NCBI GenBank assembly: GCA_018396615.1
Contig: JAGTQT010000004.1
Location: 1-26,950, forward strand
DNA: 26,950 nucleotides
Origin: Candidatus Bathyarchaeota archaeon
Lineage (GTDB): Archaea; Thermoproteota; Bathyarchaeia; Bathyarchaeales; Bathycorpusculaceae
Direction: 5' to 3'
Part shown: piece after piece, positions 13,936 to 20,852 of the stretch
Layout: the number at the start of each line of letters is the position of its first letter
Numbering within the stretch: the stretch's first letter is position 1
Translations under genes and position numbers: made by a program
Notes under the pieces: model-generated
The model's database searches: none
The model's input: the letters and a program-made list of their open reading frames with translations, nothing else
What the model was told of the DNA's origin: nothing

Positions 13936-15267
13936 CTAACCTACTTTGACGAGTAGATATTTGTCGCCGTTTAATGGTTGTACAAGTTTCCAGCCATTAT
14001 GAAGCTTCTGGATCAGCTCAGTTTCTCCTTTGGCAATGTCATATGTTCCATTTCCATTAGTCATTGTCTTGCTTTCTGTTTCTTCTTGGAAACGTTTGAA
14101 CTCTTTCAAGGCTTCATCTACGCGTTTATGCCTTGACAAGACCTCCTCAATTTTCCTAATTCTATCTTCAGGAAACCCTAACAGTTTAGCTGTGTCAACA
14201 ATCTGCCTTTTCCTGATGTCTTCACTTGAGTAGAACTTCTCTGGGAAGAAGCGAATTCTTGCGTACTTGCGTCTCATGTCCTCAACTTTGGTCTTATCGT
14301 AGTATGTGTCCTGTGTCCCGGGCAGTATGTGACCCATGAGGAACTCTTGGTCCTTCAAGTCTAAGCCTGCGTTTCTGATAGCAGATTCAAAAGCTTTCCT
14401 CAAACAGTGAGGATAAACATCTTTCCACTTTCTGAGTCCCGCATTTCTTGCTGCATTCTTGACTAAGGCTTCAAGCGATTTCTTCAGCATCGGTGTACGC
14501 CGCTTTTCCTCTATGGTCATATTTGAGCTGTCGGCACAAAAGAGCGGTTCATCATCCTCTATGCTTCCATGAGCCTCTCTTCTTTCCTCAACATACGCCC
14601 TTAAAGATTCAGTCGATTCCTTCGACATGAAACTGTAATAAGGAATGTTGCCTTTGCATGCTCCTACATCGATCTTCTTCATTTCTGAGTAAACTGGAAT
14701 CTTAATAATCTCAAGGCCTTTTTCCAACTCATCTCTCACATCTCGATACAACAAAGCCCTAAGGGTCGAGTTTCTGAGCCCAGTCGTGTATAGCGCTAGA
14801 ATCAATGCCTTATTTCTGAGACTACCAGCAGATAAGCTCATGTCGTAGATCTCGCTTGAAGTCGGAACGTACTCCTCTCTCTTCCTGTACCTGGAAGGCT
14901 GATAATGTCTCTCTACCTCAAGCGCCTTTAAACCTTTGAAACCGTTAACCTTGAAGAAGGTCTTCAAGTAGGCAAGACAGACATTCACATATCGAATGCT
15001 GAACCGCTTGGCAGCAAGAGAATCTACGTAATCCTGAACAAGTTTGGACGCATCCTTCGGCGACAACTTAACAAGGCCGTCAGGATTTTTACCGCAGAAA
15101 TCACAAAAACCACTCAAAATGAGACCGACATTCGACCTGGTTCCTTCACTCCTGACTTTTCTTCCATAATGCCTTAGACAACGATCCACACTCGCATACT
15201 CACTCTGCCAGCCATCCACTTTAAAGAATCTTTCCCAACTTCGCAACGCAATCCCCACTAAAAACAA
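13936..15267 (-). CDS. Tyrosine recombinase / integrase of the element
   Basis: A 443-aa phage-integrase family protein. The N-terminal SAM-like core-binding domain covers about residues 25-115. The catalytic domain has Arg165 (YTTGLRNSTLRALLYRDV), H287-x-x-R290 (HCLRKAF), His313 (MGHILPGTQ) and nucleophile Tyr322 or Tyr323 (DTYYDKT). The C-terminal 100 residues are extra: a helical region and a final beta-rich segment (GWKLVQPLNGDKYLLVKVG). This long tail is typical of some archaeal element integrases. The TTG at 15267 is chosen because GGTGG lies 8 nt upstream; GTG 15258 is the alternative. A tRNA 5'-end-like sequence lies 46 bp upstream. It integrates and excises the element (family knowledge). 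Confidence 0.88.
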   Translation of the reverse strand: MFLVGIALRSWERFFKVDGWQSEYASVDRCLRHYGRKVRSEGTRSNVGLILSGFCDFCGKNPDGLVKLSPKDASKLVQDYVDSLAAKRFSIRYVNVCLAYLKTFFKVNGFKGLKALEVERHYQPSRYRKREEYVPTSSEIYDMSLSAGSLRNKALILALYTTGLRNSTLRALLYRDVRDELEKGLEIIKIPVYSEMKKIDVGACKGNIPYYSFMSKESTESLRAYVEERREAHGSIEDDEPLFCADSSNMTIEEKRRTPMLKKSLEALVKNAARNAGLRKWKDVYPHCLRKAFESAIRNAGLDLKDQEFLMGHILPGTQDTYYDKTKVEDMRRKYARIRFFPEKFYSSEDIRKRQIVDTAKLLGFPEDRIRKIEEVLSRHKRVDEALKEFKRFQEETESKTMTNGNGTYDIAKGETELIQKLHNGWKLVQPLNGDKYLLVKVG

Positions 15268-15298
15268 TGCTCAAACCACCTAATAAGCGTTAGGGATA

Positions 15299-15313
15299 CC
15301 TTCTAGGCGTAAC
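15299..15313. repeat. Right-end copy of an imperfect terminal inverted repeat
   Basis: The reverse complement of this site reads GTTACGCCTAGAAGG. At the left end, 1659-1679 reads GTTAaaCGCCgtaaaAGAAGG, the same blocks (GTTA, CGCC, AGAAGG) in the same order with two short insertions. The sites sit just inside the two tRNA-like sequences in opposite orientation, as recombinase arm sites might. Support is by eye only. Confidence 0.3.
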
Positions 15314-15337
15314 TATACCAAGCTAGGGCAACCCCGC
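15313..15337 (-). tRNA. tRNA 5'-end-like fragment next to the integrase
   Basis: Read on the minus strand: GCGGGGTTGCCCTAGCTTGG then TATAG. GCGGGG can pair with six of the seven acceptor bases of the 3' half at 1569-1621, and TTGCCCTAGCTTGGTATAG looks like the start of an archaeal tRNA-Leu up to the D-loop, including the conserved GG. The expected D-stem return (GGGC) is missing; sequence diverges after TATAG. It may be the other half of the disrupted tRNA, or a coincidence. Confidence 0.35.
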
Positions 15338-15468
15338 CTTGTTTCAGTTCTAAATGAATCTATAATGCGAGTTGTTTTTGTCTTTTATGCTTGTGCATTA
15401 ACAACCAGTTTTTAATACATCCTACAGAGATATTAACGTTAAAGTTCATCTTAAAAGAGGAAAACCAC

Positions 15469-15933
15469 ATGACACCAACAACAAACCTCAAGTATATCTT
15501 AGGATGGATTGGACGCGTAACATTAGTTCATTTTATCACATACATTGTCTTCGGCATAATATTTTTTAACCTTTTAGGTTACGCCACCATATATGCGTCC
15601 TCCGAGCTTGCTGCCTATATGCGTTCCACAACTGACCCCTTAGTGATGGCAGGTCCCCTCTTCCAATTGATCCGCGGACCCATAATAGCTTTAGCGTTGT
15701 ATCCATTCCGCAAAATCTTCACGGACACAAAGCAGGGTTGGGCTTTATTATGGGGTTTGCTGCTCGCACTCATGATTATTGCTCCAGCAGGTGCAGCGCC
15801 TGGGAGCATAGAAGGACTAATTTACACTAAAGTTCCTTTATGGTTTCATGTAATTTCTTTGCCTGAGGTTGTTCTTCAAACATTGGTTCTCTCATGGTTA
15901 GTAATCACTTGGCAAAAACATACGAAAGGATAA
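15469..15933 (+). CDS. Small integral membrane protein with about four helices
   Basis: A 154-aa protein with four hydrophobic segments: VTLVHFITYIVFGIIFFNLL, MAGPLFQLIRGPIIALALYP, WALLWGLLLALMIIAPAG, and ISLPEVVLQTLVLSWLVI. The loops carry ATIYASSELAAYMRST and FRKIFTDTKQG. I start at ATG 15469 with GAGG 8 nt upstream; an ATG at 15391 would add 26 residues without a ribosome site and would cover the TATA-like TTTTTAATACAT region. A strong terminator follows the stop directly. No enzyme motif; substrate or role unknown. It is the first gene outside the proposed element. Confidence 0.65.
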   Translation: MTPTTNLKYILGWIGRVTLVHFITYIVFGIIFFNLLGYATIYASSELAAYMRSTTDPLVMAGPLFQLIRGPIIALALYPFRKIFTDTKQGWALLWGLLLALMIIAPAGAAPGSIEGLIYTKVPLWFHVISLPEVVLQTLVLSWLVITWQKHTKG

Positions 15934-15951
15934 GCACGATAAAAATAGGGC

Positions 15952-15980
15952 AACCTCGCAGGGGTCTGCAAGGTTTTTTT
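15952..15980 (+). terminator. Stem-loop with T-run after the membrane protein
   Basis: AACCT-c-GCAG, loop GGGT, CTGC-a-AGGTT followed by seven Ts (15974-15980). Nine paired bases with one opposed mismatch make a clear intrinsic-type terminator between a plus-strand gene and the convergent channel gene. Confidence 0.7.
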
Positions 15981-16069
15981 CATTGTTTTTAACAGATTTT
16001 CTTAACGTCGTAGTTTTGTGTGTTTTCTTTCTTATTTTGCATTTTCGGAAGAAAAGCACGTCCTCTTTT

Positions 16070-16858
16070 TCATGGTTTAAAGTTACTTCTTTCTTGATCC
16101 CGGCGCTTGAAAACTTCCTCTGCGATTATCGGTCTCAAGATGAAAATGTCTTCAGGGTGCTCCACATAAAGGTAAACCATGTAAACCCTTTCAAACCCGC
16201 CTGACCTCAAAAGCATGAAGCTTGGCGGTCTCGGCATCTTATGGCGGTGGCGTTCAAAAACTTCACTAAATATCTGAGCCATCTTCTCTGTTGATACAGT
16301 GTGATCGAACCCCATCTCGAAAGTGCAGCAGTAAACGCTTTTTTCGCCTTCGTCCTCGTAGAGGCAGTTGGTTATGTCTCGCTGCAGAATCTGGAGGTTA
16401 GCAACGGAAACCACGTTGTTGCCGATTGTCAAAACCTTTGTATAGTTGATGGTGATTTCCTGTACGATGCCTTCAACTGCGCCTAAGCGAACGTAGTCTC
16501 CAACCTTAAAGGGTCTAGCTGCAAGCAAATACAAGCCAGCGACAAAGTTTCCAATAGTTTGGGTGGAGGCCAAGCCTATTGCAGCGCCGCCGAGAGCAGA
16601 AAAAGCAACAAACCATTCAGTAGGCAAACCGCCAACCCGAATCACTAAAACCGCGGCGCCGATAAGAATCAGAAGCCGGAAAGTCAAAACTAGGTTGTTG
16701 CAAACGCTTGGGGCCAAGTGCGCTCGCCTGCCAAAGCGACGAAGATATCTTGTTACTATTCTTTCCAGAACAAAGGCGGCAACCGCTATGACGACTATGT
16801 AGAGAGCTTGCCCAAGGCTGAGCCCTACTGGGGTCGGTATGTCCAAAAACTCGAACAT
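16070..16858 (-). CDS. mscS: MscS-family mechanosensitive ion channel
   Basis: A 262-aa small-conductance channel that opens under membrane tension and releases solutes after osmotic downshock (family role). Membrane helices: TM1 QALYIVVIAVAAFVLERIV, TM2 LVLTFRLLILIGAAVLVIRV, and pore helix TM3 with the family pattern ALGGAAIGLASTQTIGNFVA followed by ARPFKVGDYVRLGAVEG (MscS beta domain). A C-terminal alpha/beta domain of about 100 residues follows. Start ATG 16858 is preferred: AGAGG lies 8 nt upstream, while ATG 16879 is crowded against its own purine run. It diverges from the MFS gene (115 bp apart). Length fits the short archaeal MscS type. Confidence 0.9.
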   Translation of the reverse strand: MFEFLDIPTPVGLSLGQALYIVVIAVAAFVLERIVTRYLRRFGRRAHLAPSVCNNLVLTFRLLILIGAAVLVIRVGGLPTEWFVAFSALGGAAIGLASTQTIGNFVAGLYLLAARPFKVGDYVRLGAVEGIVQEITINYTKVLTIGNNVVSVANLQILQRDITNCLYEDEGEKSVYCCTFEMGFDHTVSTEKMAQIFSEVFERHRHKMPRPPSFMLLRSGGFERVYMVYLYVEHPEDIFILRPIIAEEVFKRRDQERSNFKP

Positions 16859-16973
16859 CCAACTCGCCTCTTTTCCCATCCTCTGTACTTGTTTCTAATA
16901 AACGCTTTCAGAAGAAATGGCCAAAAAGTAACTGAATATGCTTATATGCTCAGACCTTATAAAGGCTACTGCT

Positions 16974-18125
16974 ATGAACCAGACAGAAACAAAAAAGACT
17001 GTTCACACATTTGCGGCAGCCTCATTTCTCAACGACTTCGGCTCAGACATGATATATCCAATATGGCCTACGTTCGTTAAAGATGTACTCCTCGCAAACA
17101 TGCTCACTCTAGGGTTTATAGACGGACTAGGCGACGCAATCGTCTCCATATCACAGGCGGCATCAGGCTATCTCTCTGATCGAACGCGCAAAAGAAAGAT
17201 CTTTGTCTGGACAGGCTACCTTTTCGGCTCAGCCTCAAGGATAGGCTACGCTGCATCAACAGCGTGGCAGCACCTTATACCTTTCAGAATATTGGACAGA
17301 GCCGGAAAAATGCGCGGCGCCCCCAGAGACGCCATAATTGCCGACGCATCCACAAACGCAAATAGAGGCAGAAACTTCGGGCTACTTAGGGCGATGGACA
17401 ATCTTGGCGCTGTCTGCGGTATAATAACATGCCTGCTTCTGTTTGGGCTGCTGGGTTACCAGACCCTTTTCCTGATAGCAGCCGTGCCCTCAGCAATAGG
17501 GGCGCTGATGATCTTGGCGATAATAAAGGAGAAAAAACCTTCGGAAAGCAAGATCTACAGGGGAATGTCGCTTCGAGAGCTAGATACGAACCTCAAACTT
17601 TTCATCACGTTAAGCGCAATCTTCGCCTTCGGCTCCTTTAGCTACTCGTTTTTGCTTCTGTTTGCAAAGAATTCTGGATTTAAAGTGGAAGCCGTGCCTA
17701 TTCTGTATCTGCTGTTCACGGCGGTTGCCTCTCTGTTTTCGCTGCCATTTGGAAAACTCTCAGATGTTGTAGGAAGAAAAAACGTTTTACTGCTCTCATA
17801 CGGGCTATGGGGACTCGTAAGCGTAGTTTTCATCTTGTCTCAAAATCTGCTGGCAATAATATTGTCCTTCTTCCTCTATGGGCTTCACAGAGGAGCATTA
17901 GAGACTGTTCAAAAGGCGTTCGTAGCGGAACTTGCACCGACAGAATACAGAGCTAGCGCGCTGGGCGGCTTCCAGATGGTGGTGGGTCTCTGCGCGCTAC
18001 CTTCATCGCTTTTGGCGGGTCTGCTCTGGGAAACATACAACATGTTTACGCCATTCTATCTTTCACTGGTTCTCACCACTATCTCCGCTATGATGCTGCT
18101 TCTGGTAAAAGAAAAGCAAGCCTAG
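16974..18125 (+). CDS. MFS-family transporter
   Basis: A 383-aa, 12-helix major facilitator. The loop 2-3 motif GYLSDRTRKRKIFVWTGY and its second-half counterpart GKLSDVVGRKNVLLLSYG mark the two six-helix bundles. FNDFGSDMIYP-like residues in helix 1 (ASFLNDFGSDMIYPIWP) and the R-D pair in PFRILDRAGKMRGAPRDAII are typical of a subgroup of uncharacterised prokaryotic exporters. Substrate cannot be inferred. ATG 16974 has no ribosome site but TTATATG lies about 28 bp upstream (16942-16948), which suggests a leaderless transcript. It is followed 71 bp later by the FKBP gene, which has its own TATA-like element at about 18145. Confidence 0.85.
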   Translation: MNQTETKKTVHTFAAASFLNDFGSDMIYPIWPTFVKDVLLANMLTLGFIDGLGDAIVSISQAASGYLSDRTRKRKIFVWTGYLFGSASRIGYAASTAWQHLIPFRILDRAGKMRGAPRDAIIADASTNANRGRNFGLLRAMDNLGAVCGIITCLLLFGLLGYQTLFLIAAVPSAIGALMILAIIKEKKPSESKIYRGMSLRELDTNLKLFITLSAIFAFGSFSYSFLLLFAKNSGFKVEAVPILYLLFTAVASLFSLPFGKLSDVVGRKNVLLLSYGLWGLVSVVFILSQNLLAIILSFFLYGLHRGALETVQKAFVAELAPTEYRASALGGFQMVVGLCALPSSLLAGLLWETYNMFTPFYLSLVLTTISAMMLLLVKEKQA

Positions 18126-18196
18126 CCTCTTTTCTGGGCGAAAGCTTTTATTCAAAGTTCAAAACTTACATTCGCAATGCTTCAAGATGATGTATT

Positions 18197-18916
18197 ATGG
18201 CTTTGCAAAAAGGCGACTTTGTACTGCTAGACTATGTGGCAAAAGTTAAAGAAACAGGCGAGGTCTTCGACACAACCAACGAAGAAACTGCCAAAAAAGA
18301 GCACTTGCACAAGGAAGGAGACATCTACGAGCCGAAACTTGTCATCATAGGCGAAGGATGGGTCCTATCCGCGCTGGACGAGAACCTTCTAACAATGGAA
18401 ATAGACAAGCCGGCAACTGTTGAAATTCCACCGGAAAAAGCATTCGGGCAAAGAGATCCAGAAAAGGTCAAGCGCGTTCCACTTAAACAGCTGACTTCCA
18501 AGGAGATTACACCCACATTGGGGCAACGTATCGAGCTTAATGGCAAAATGGCAACAGTCCGCGCCATAGGAGCAGGCCGAGTTCTACTAGACTTCAACCC
18601 TCCATTGGCTGGAAAAACGCTGGTTTATGAGGTAAACGTCAAGAAGAAACTGGAGACTCCGGAAGAGAAAATCTCTGCACTGATTCACAGAAGAATACCC
18701 CAAATCGAGGAAAGCAAGTTCAGCTTCACACTCAAAGCCAAGACCGTAACCATAGAGATGCCGGAAGAAGCACTATATCTAGAGGGAATTCAGATAGCCA
18801 AGCGGGGCACAGCTCTTGACATCCAGAGATTCCTGCCTGAAGTCGCAACTGTCAAGTTCGTTGAAACCTTCAAGGCTGAACAAAAGAAAACCACGGAAAC
18901 AGCAGCCCAAACCTAG
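18197..18916 (+). CDS. FKBP-type peptidyl-prolyl cis-trans isomerase (long archaeal form)
   Basis: 239 aa. The FKBP core (about residues 1-155) starts KGDFVLLDYVAKVKETGEVF and includes LVIIGEGWVLSALDENLLTM. The SlyD-like flap domain follows (EIPPEKAFGQRDPEKVKRVP through GQRIELNGKMATVRAIGAGR), and DFNPPLAGKTLVYEV closes the core. A C-terminal domain of about 80 residues (ISALIHRRIPQIEESKFSFT) is typical of the long archaeal form. Catalyses proline isomerisation and acts as a folding chaperone in the cytosol (family knowledge). ATG 18197; no strong ribosome site, TATA-like CTTTTATT about 50 bp upstream. It converges with egsA, 15 bp apart. Confidence 0.9.
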   Translation: MALQKGDFVLLDYVAKVKETGEVFDTTNEETAKKEHLHKEGDIYEPKLVIIGEGWVLSALDENLLTMEIDKPATVEIPPEKAFGQRDPEKVKRVPLKQLTSKEITPTLGQRIELNGKMATVRAIGAGRVLLDFNPPLAGKTLVYEVNVKKKLETPEEKISALIHRRIPQIEESKFSFTLKAKTVTIEMPEEALYLEGIQIAKRGTALDIQRFLPEVATVKFVETFKAEQKKTTETAAQT

Positions 18917-18931
18917 CCGCAGCCTTGTTTA

Positions 18932-19966
18932 TTAGATTACCTCTGTTGCCTTCGCAACTTTCTCGCAAGATTCTCTGGACAAATTCTTCTTGCTAAGAAT
19001 CGTGTAGCGCTCAGGCCTAATTGAAACAGCAATCTCTAAAGCTTTAACCACGTCGTCTTTCGCGACGCCTAGCTCTGCAGCGTTAATAGGGGCTCCAAGT
19101 TTCTCCAAGGTATCCCTTATCTTTCTCCAGTCCATCCCGTGCAGATACGCCATCATTATTGCTCCTACGCCACATTGCTCGCCGTGCATGGCGCAACATG
19201 GCTTTATGGTATCTAACGCGTGGCTGAACATGTGTTCTGAGCCGCTGCATGGACGGCTACTTCCGGCTATGCTCATCGCCACTCCGCAACTAATCAACGC
19301 CTCAAGAAGGACACGCAACCCTTCCTCGTTGTTAGGCTGAATCAAGTTAGCGTTTTCCATAACGAGTCTAGCGCTCATTAAGGCCAAGCTTGCAGCGTAC
19401 TCGCCGTAGTATTCGCCTTTGTCTTTGCGAGCGAGTTTCCAATCTTCTACTGCGGTAATTTTTGAGATGACATCGCCACAGCCATTTATAGCGAGACGCC
19501 AAGGAGCCTTCATTATTATGTTTGTATCTGCAATAATGGCCAAAGGCGCTTGAGCCATTACTGAGTATGGCTTTGAAAGGCCCTTGATCGATGAAAGGGG
19601 GCTAGCAATTCCATCGTGAGAAGCTGTTGTCGGAATGCTGATAAAGGGGATTCCCTGTCTGGAGGAGCTGTATTTAGCCACGTCTATTTTTGTTCCTCCG
19701 CCTACGCCGAAGACTATTTCCGGCTTCGTTCTCGCGATTGTTTCTTCAGCAGCCTCCGCGTCTTTGATTAATGCTTTTTCCGTGAGAAAAGTCTGGATTT
19801 TCATTCCCTCTTTTTCCAGAATTTCCTTAACAGTTTTGCCTGCCACTTCATACGTTTTGGAGCCTGCGATCAGCAACGCGGATTTTGTAAATCCAAGTTT
19901 CTTAGATATCTCGGCAACGCTCTCTATTGTTTCTTTTCCAATAACCACTTCTCTGGGCAACTGCAT
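18932..19966 (-). CDS. egsA: sn-Glycerol-1-phosphate dehydrogenase
   Basis: A 344-aa NAD(P)-dependent enzyme making sn-glycerol-1-phosphate from dihydroxyacetone phosphate, the first step giving archaeal membrane lipids their stereochemistry. Nucleotide-binding GVGGGTKIDVAK (about 87-98), substrate region TTASHDGIASP, and the zinc ligands Asp165 (NGCGD), His245 (SGSEH) and His261 (HGEQ) are all in place. Start ATG 19966 (MQLPREVVIG) has no clear ribosome site; in-frame GTG 19996 and TTG 20017 are possible longer starts. Cytoplasmic. Its presence is strong evidence that the host is an archaeon. It diverges from the proteasome gene. Confidence 0.93.
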   Translation of the reverse strand: MQLPREVVIGKETIESVAEISKKLGFTKSALLIAGSKTYEVAGKTVKEILEKEGMKIQTFLTEKALIKDAEAAEETIARTKPEIVFGVGGGTKIDVAKYSSSRQGIPFISIPTTASHDGIASPLSSIKGLSKPYSVMAQAPLAIIADTNIIMKAPWRLAINGCGDVISKITAVEDWKLARKDKGEYYGEYAASLALMSARLVMENANLIQPNNEEGLRVLLEALISCGVAMSIAGSSRPCSGSEHMFSHALDTIKPCCAMHGEQCGVGAIMMAYLHGMDWRKIRDTLEKLGAPINAAELGVAKDDVVKALEIAVSIRPERYTILSKKNLSRESCEKVAKATEVI

Positions 19967-20139
19967 TCGGTGAAAGCTTGAAGTCAACTTAATCACGGTG
20001 GATAACTGCAAACGCAACTAATCTCATAGCTACCAAGCTTAAAACTTTCCGGAAGCTGCGAATGAAGACCACGCGAATAGAGCAATAGGAACCAGCAATC
20101 TTTGACCGTAATATTAATAAATCTCACGGAGGTGATAAC

Positions 20140-20181
20140 ATGATGCTACTTCCTAGCGAAGTAATTTCCCGACACGCTTAG
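20140..20181 (+). CDS. 13-codon leader ORF ahead of psmB
   Basis: GGAGGTGATAAC (20128-20139) directly precedes ATG-ATG at 20140 and 20143. The frame MMLLPSEVISRHA ends with TAG at 20179-20181, six bases before the GGAGG of psmB (20187-20191). The ribosome site matches the extended anti-Shine-Dalgarno consensus better than any other in the window, yet only 13 residues are encoded, in a different frame from psmB. It looks like a translated leader coupled to psmB. A degenerate remnant is the alternative. Confidence 0.4.
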   Translation: MMLLPSEVISRHA

Positions 20182-20200
20182 GTTTTGGAGGAAAAATCGA

Positions 20201-20839
20201 TTGACAAACAATGATGCAGTAGACAAGTTGATATTGAAAGGAACCACAACCATAGGAGCCGCATGCAAAGACGGCGTAATACTTGCTTCAGACACCCGAG
20301 TAACAATGGGAATGTACGTTGCCCACAAACAGGGCAAAAAAGTCTACAAGATCGACGACCACCTAGGCATGACCATAGCTGGAACAGTGGCAGACGCACA
20401 GCGAACAGTCGACATACTGATAGCCAACGCCCAGCTCTACAAGCTGAACATGAATAGGCCTATGCCTATAAGTGCCGCAGCAAGACTCATCGCCAATCTG
20501 CTGTTCTCCGCCAGATATGTGCCTCTCTTGACACAGGTCTTGATAGGAGGCGTAGACGACACAGGAGCACACGTGTTCTCGCTAGATCCATTTGGAAGCC
20601 TTACCGAAGAAAAACTTGTTTCTACAGGTTCAGGCTCTCCTGTGGCTTACGGTGTCCTTGAAGACGAGTTTAAGGATGGCATATCTGTGAAAGAAGGCTT
20701 GCCCATCATTGCCAAGGCTGTAAACGCCGCGATGAAAAGGGATGCAGCAAGCGGAAACAACTACAACATCGTAGTGATAGACGAGAAAGGTTACCGGGAA
20801 CTTTCCGAAAAAGAGAAGAAACAGCTTCTAGCCGGCTGA
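20201..20839 (+). CDS. psmB: Proteasome beta subunit
   Basis: A 212-aa Ntn-hydrolase subunit of the 20S proteasome. A 14-residue propeptide ends LILKG; cleavage before Thr15 exposes the catalytic threonine of TTTIG. In mature numbering Asp17 (ASDTR) and Lys33 (QGKKVYK) complete the active site, and SGSGSPVAYGVLED is the later family motif. The enzyme degrades proteins in the cytosolic proteasome with the alpha subunit, which is not in this window. TTG start at 20201 with GGAGG 9 nt upstream. A 13-codon leader ORF precedes it. The fttA gene follows after 13 bp, an arrangement likely to be one operon. Confidence 0.95.
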   Translation: MTNNDAVDKLILKGTTTIGAACKDGVILASDTRVTMGMYVAHKQGKKVYKIDDHLGMTIAGTVADAQRTVDILIANAQLYKLNMNRPMPISAAARLIANLLFSARYVPLLTQVLIGGVDDTGAHVFSLDPFGSLTEEKLVSTGSGSPVAYGVLEDEFKDGISVKEGLPIIAKAVNAAMKRDAASGNNYNIVVIDEKGYRELSEKEKKQLLAG

Positions 20840-20852
20840 GGAAGTAAAGAGT

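Noticed and set aside
1784..15267. Complete provirus
   Set aside because: No major capsid, portal, terminase or packaging ATPase is recognisable, so I describe it only as an integrated element.
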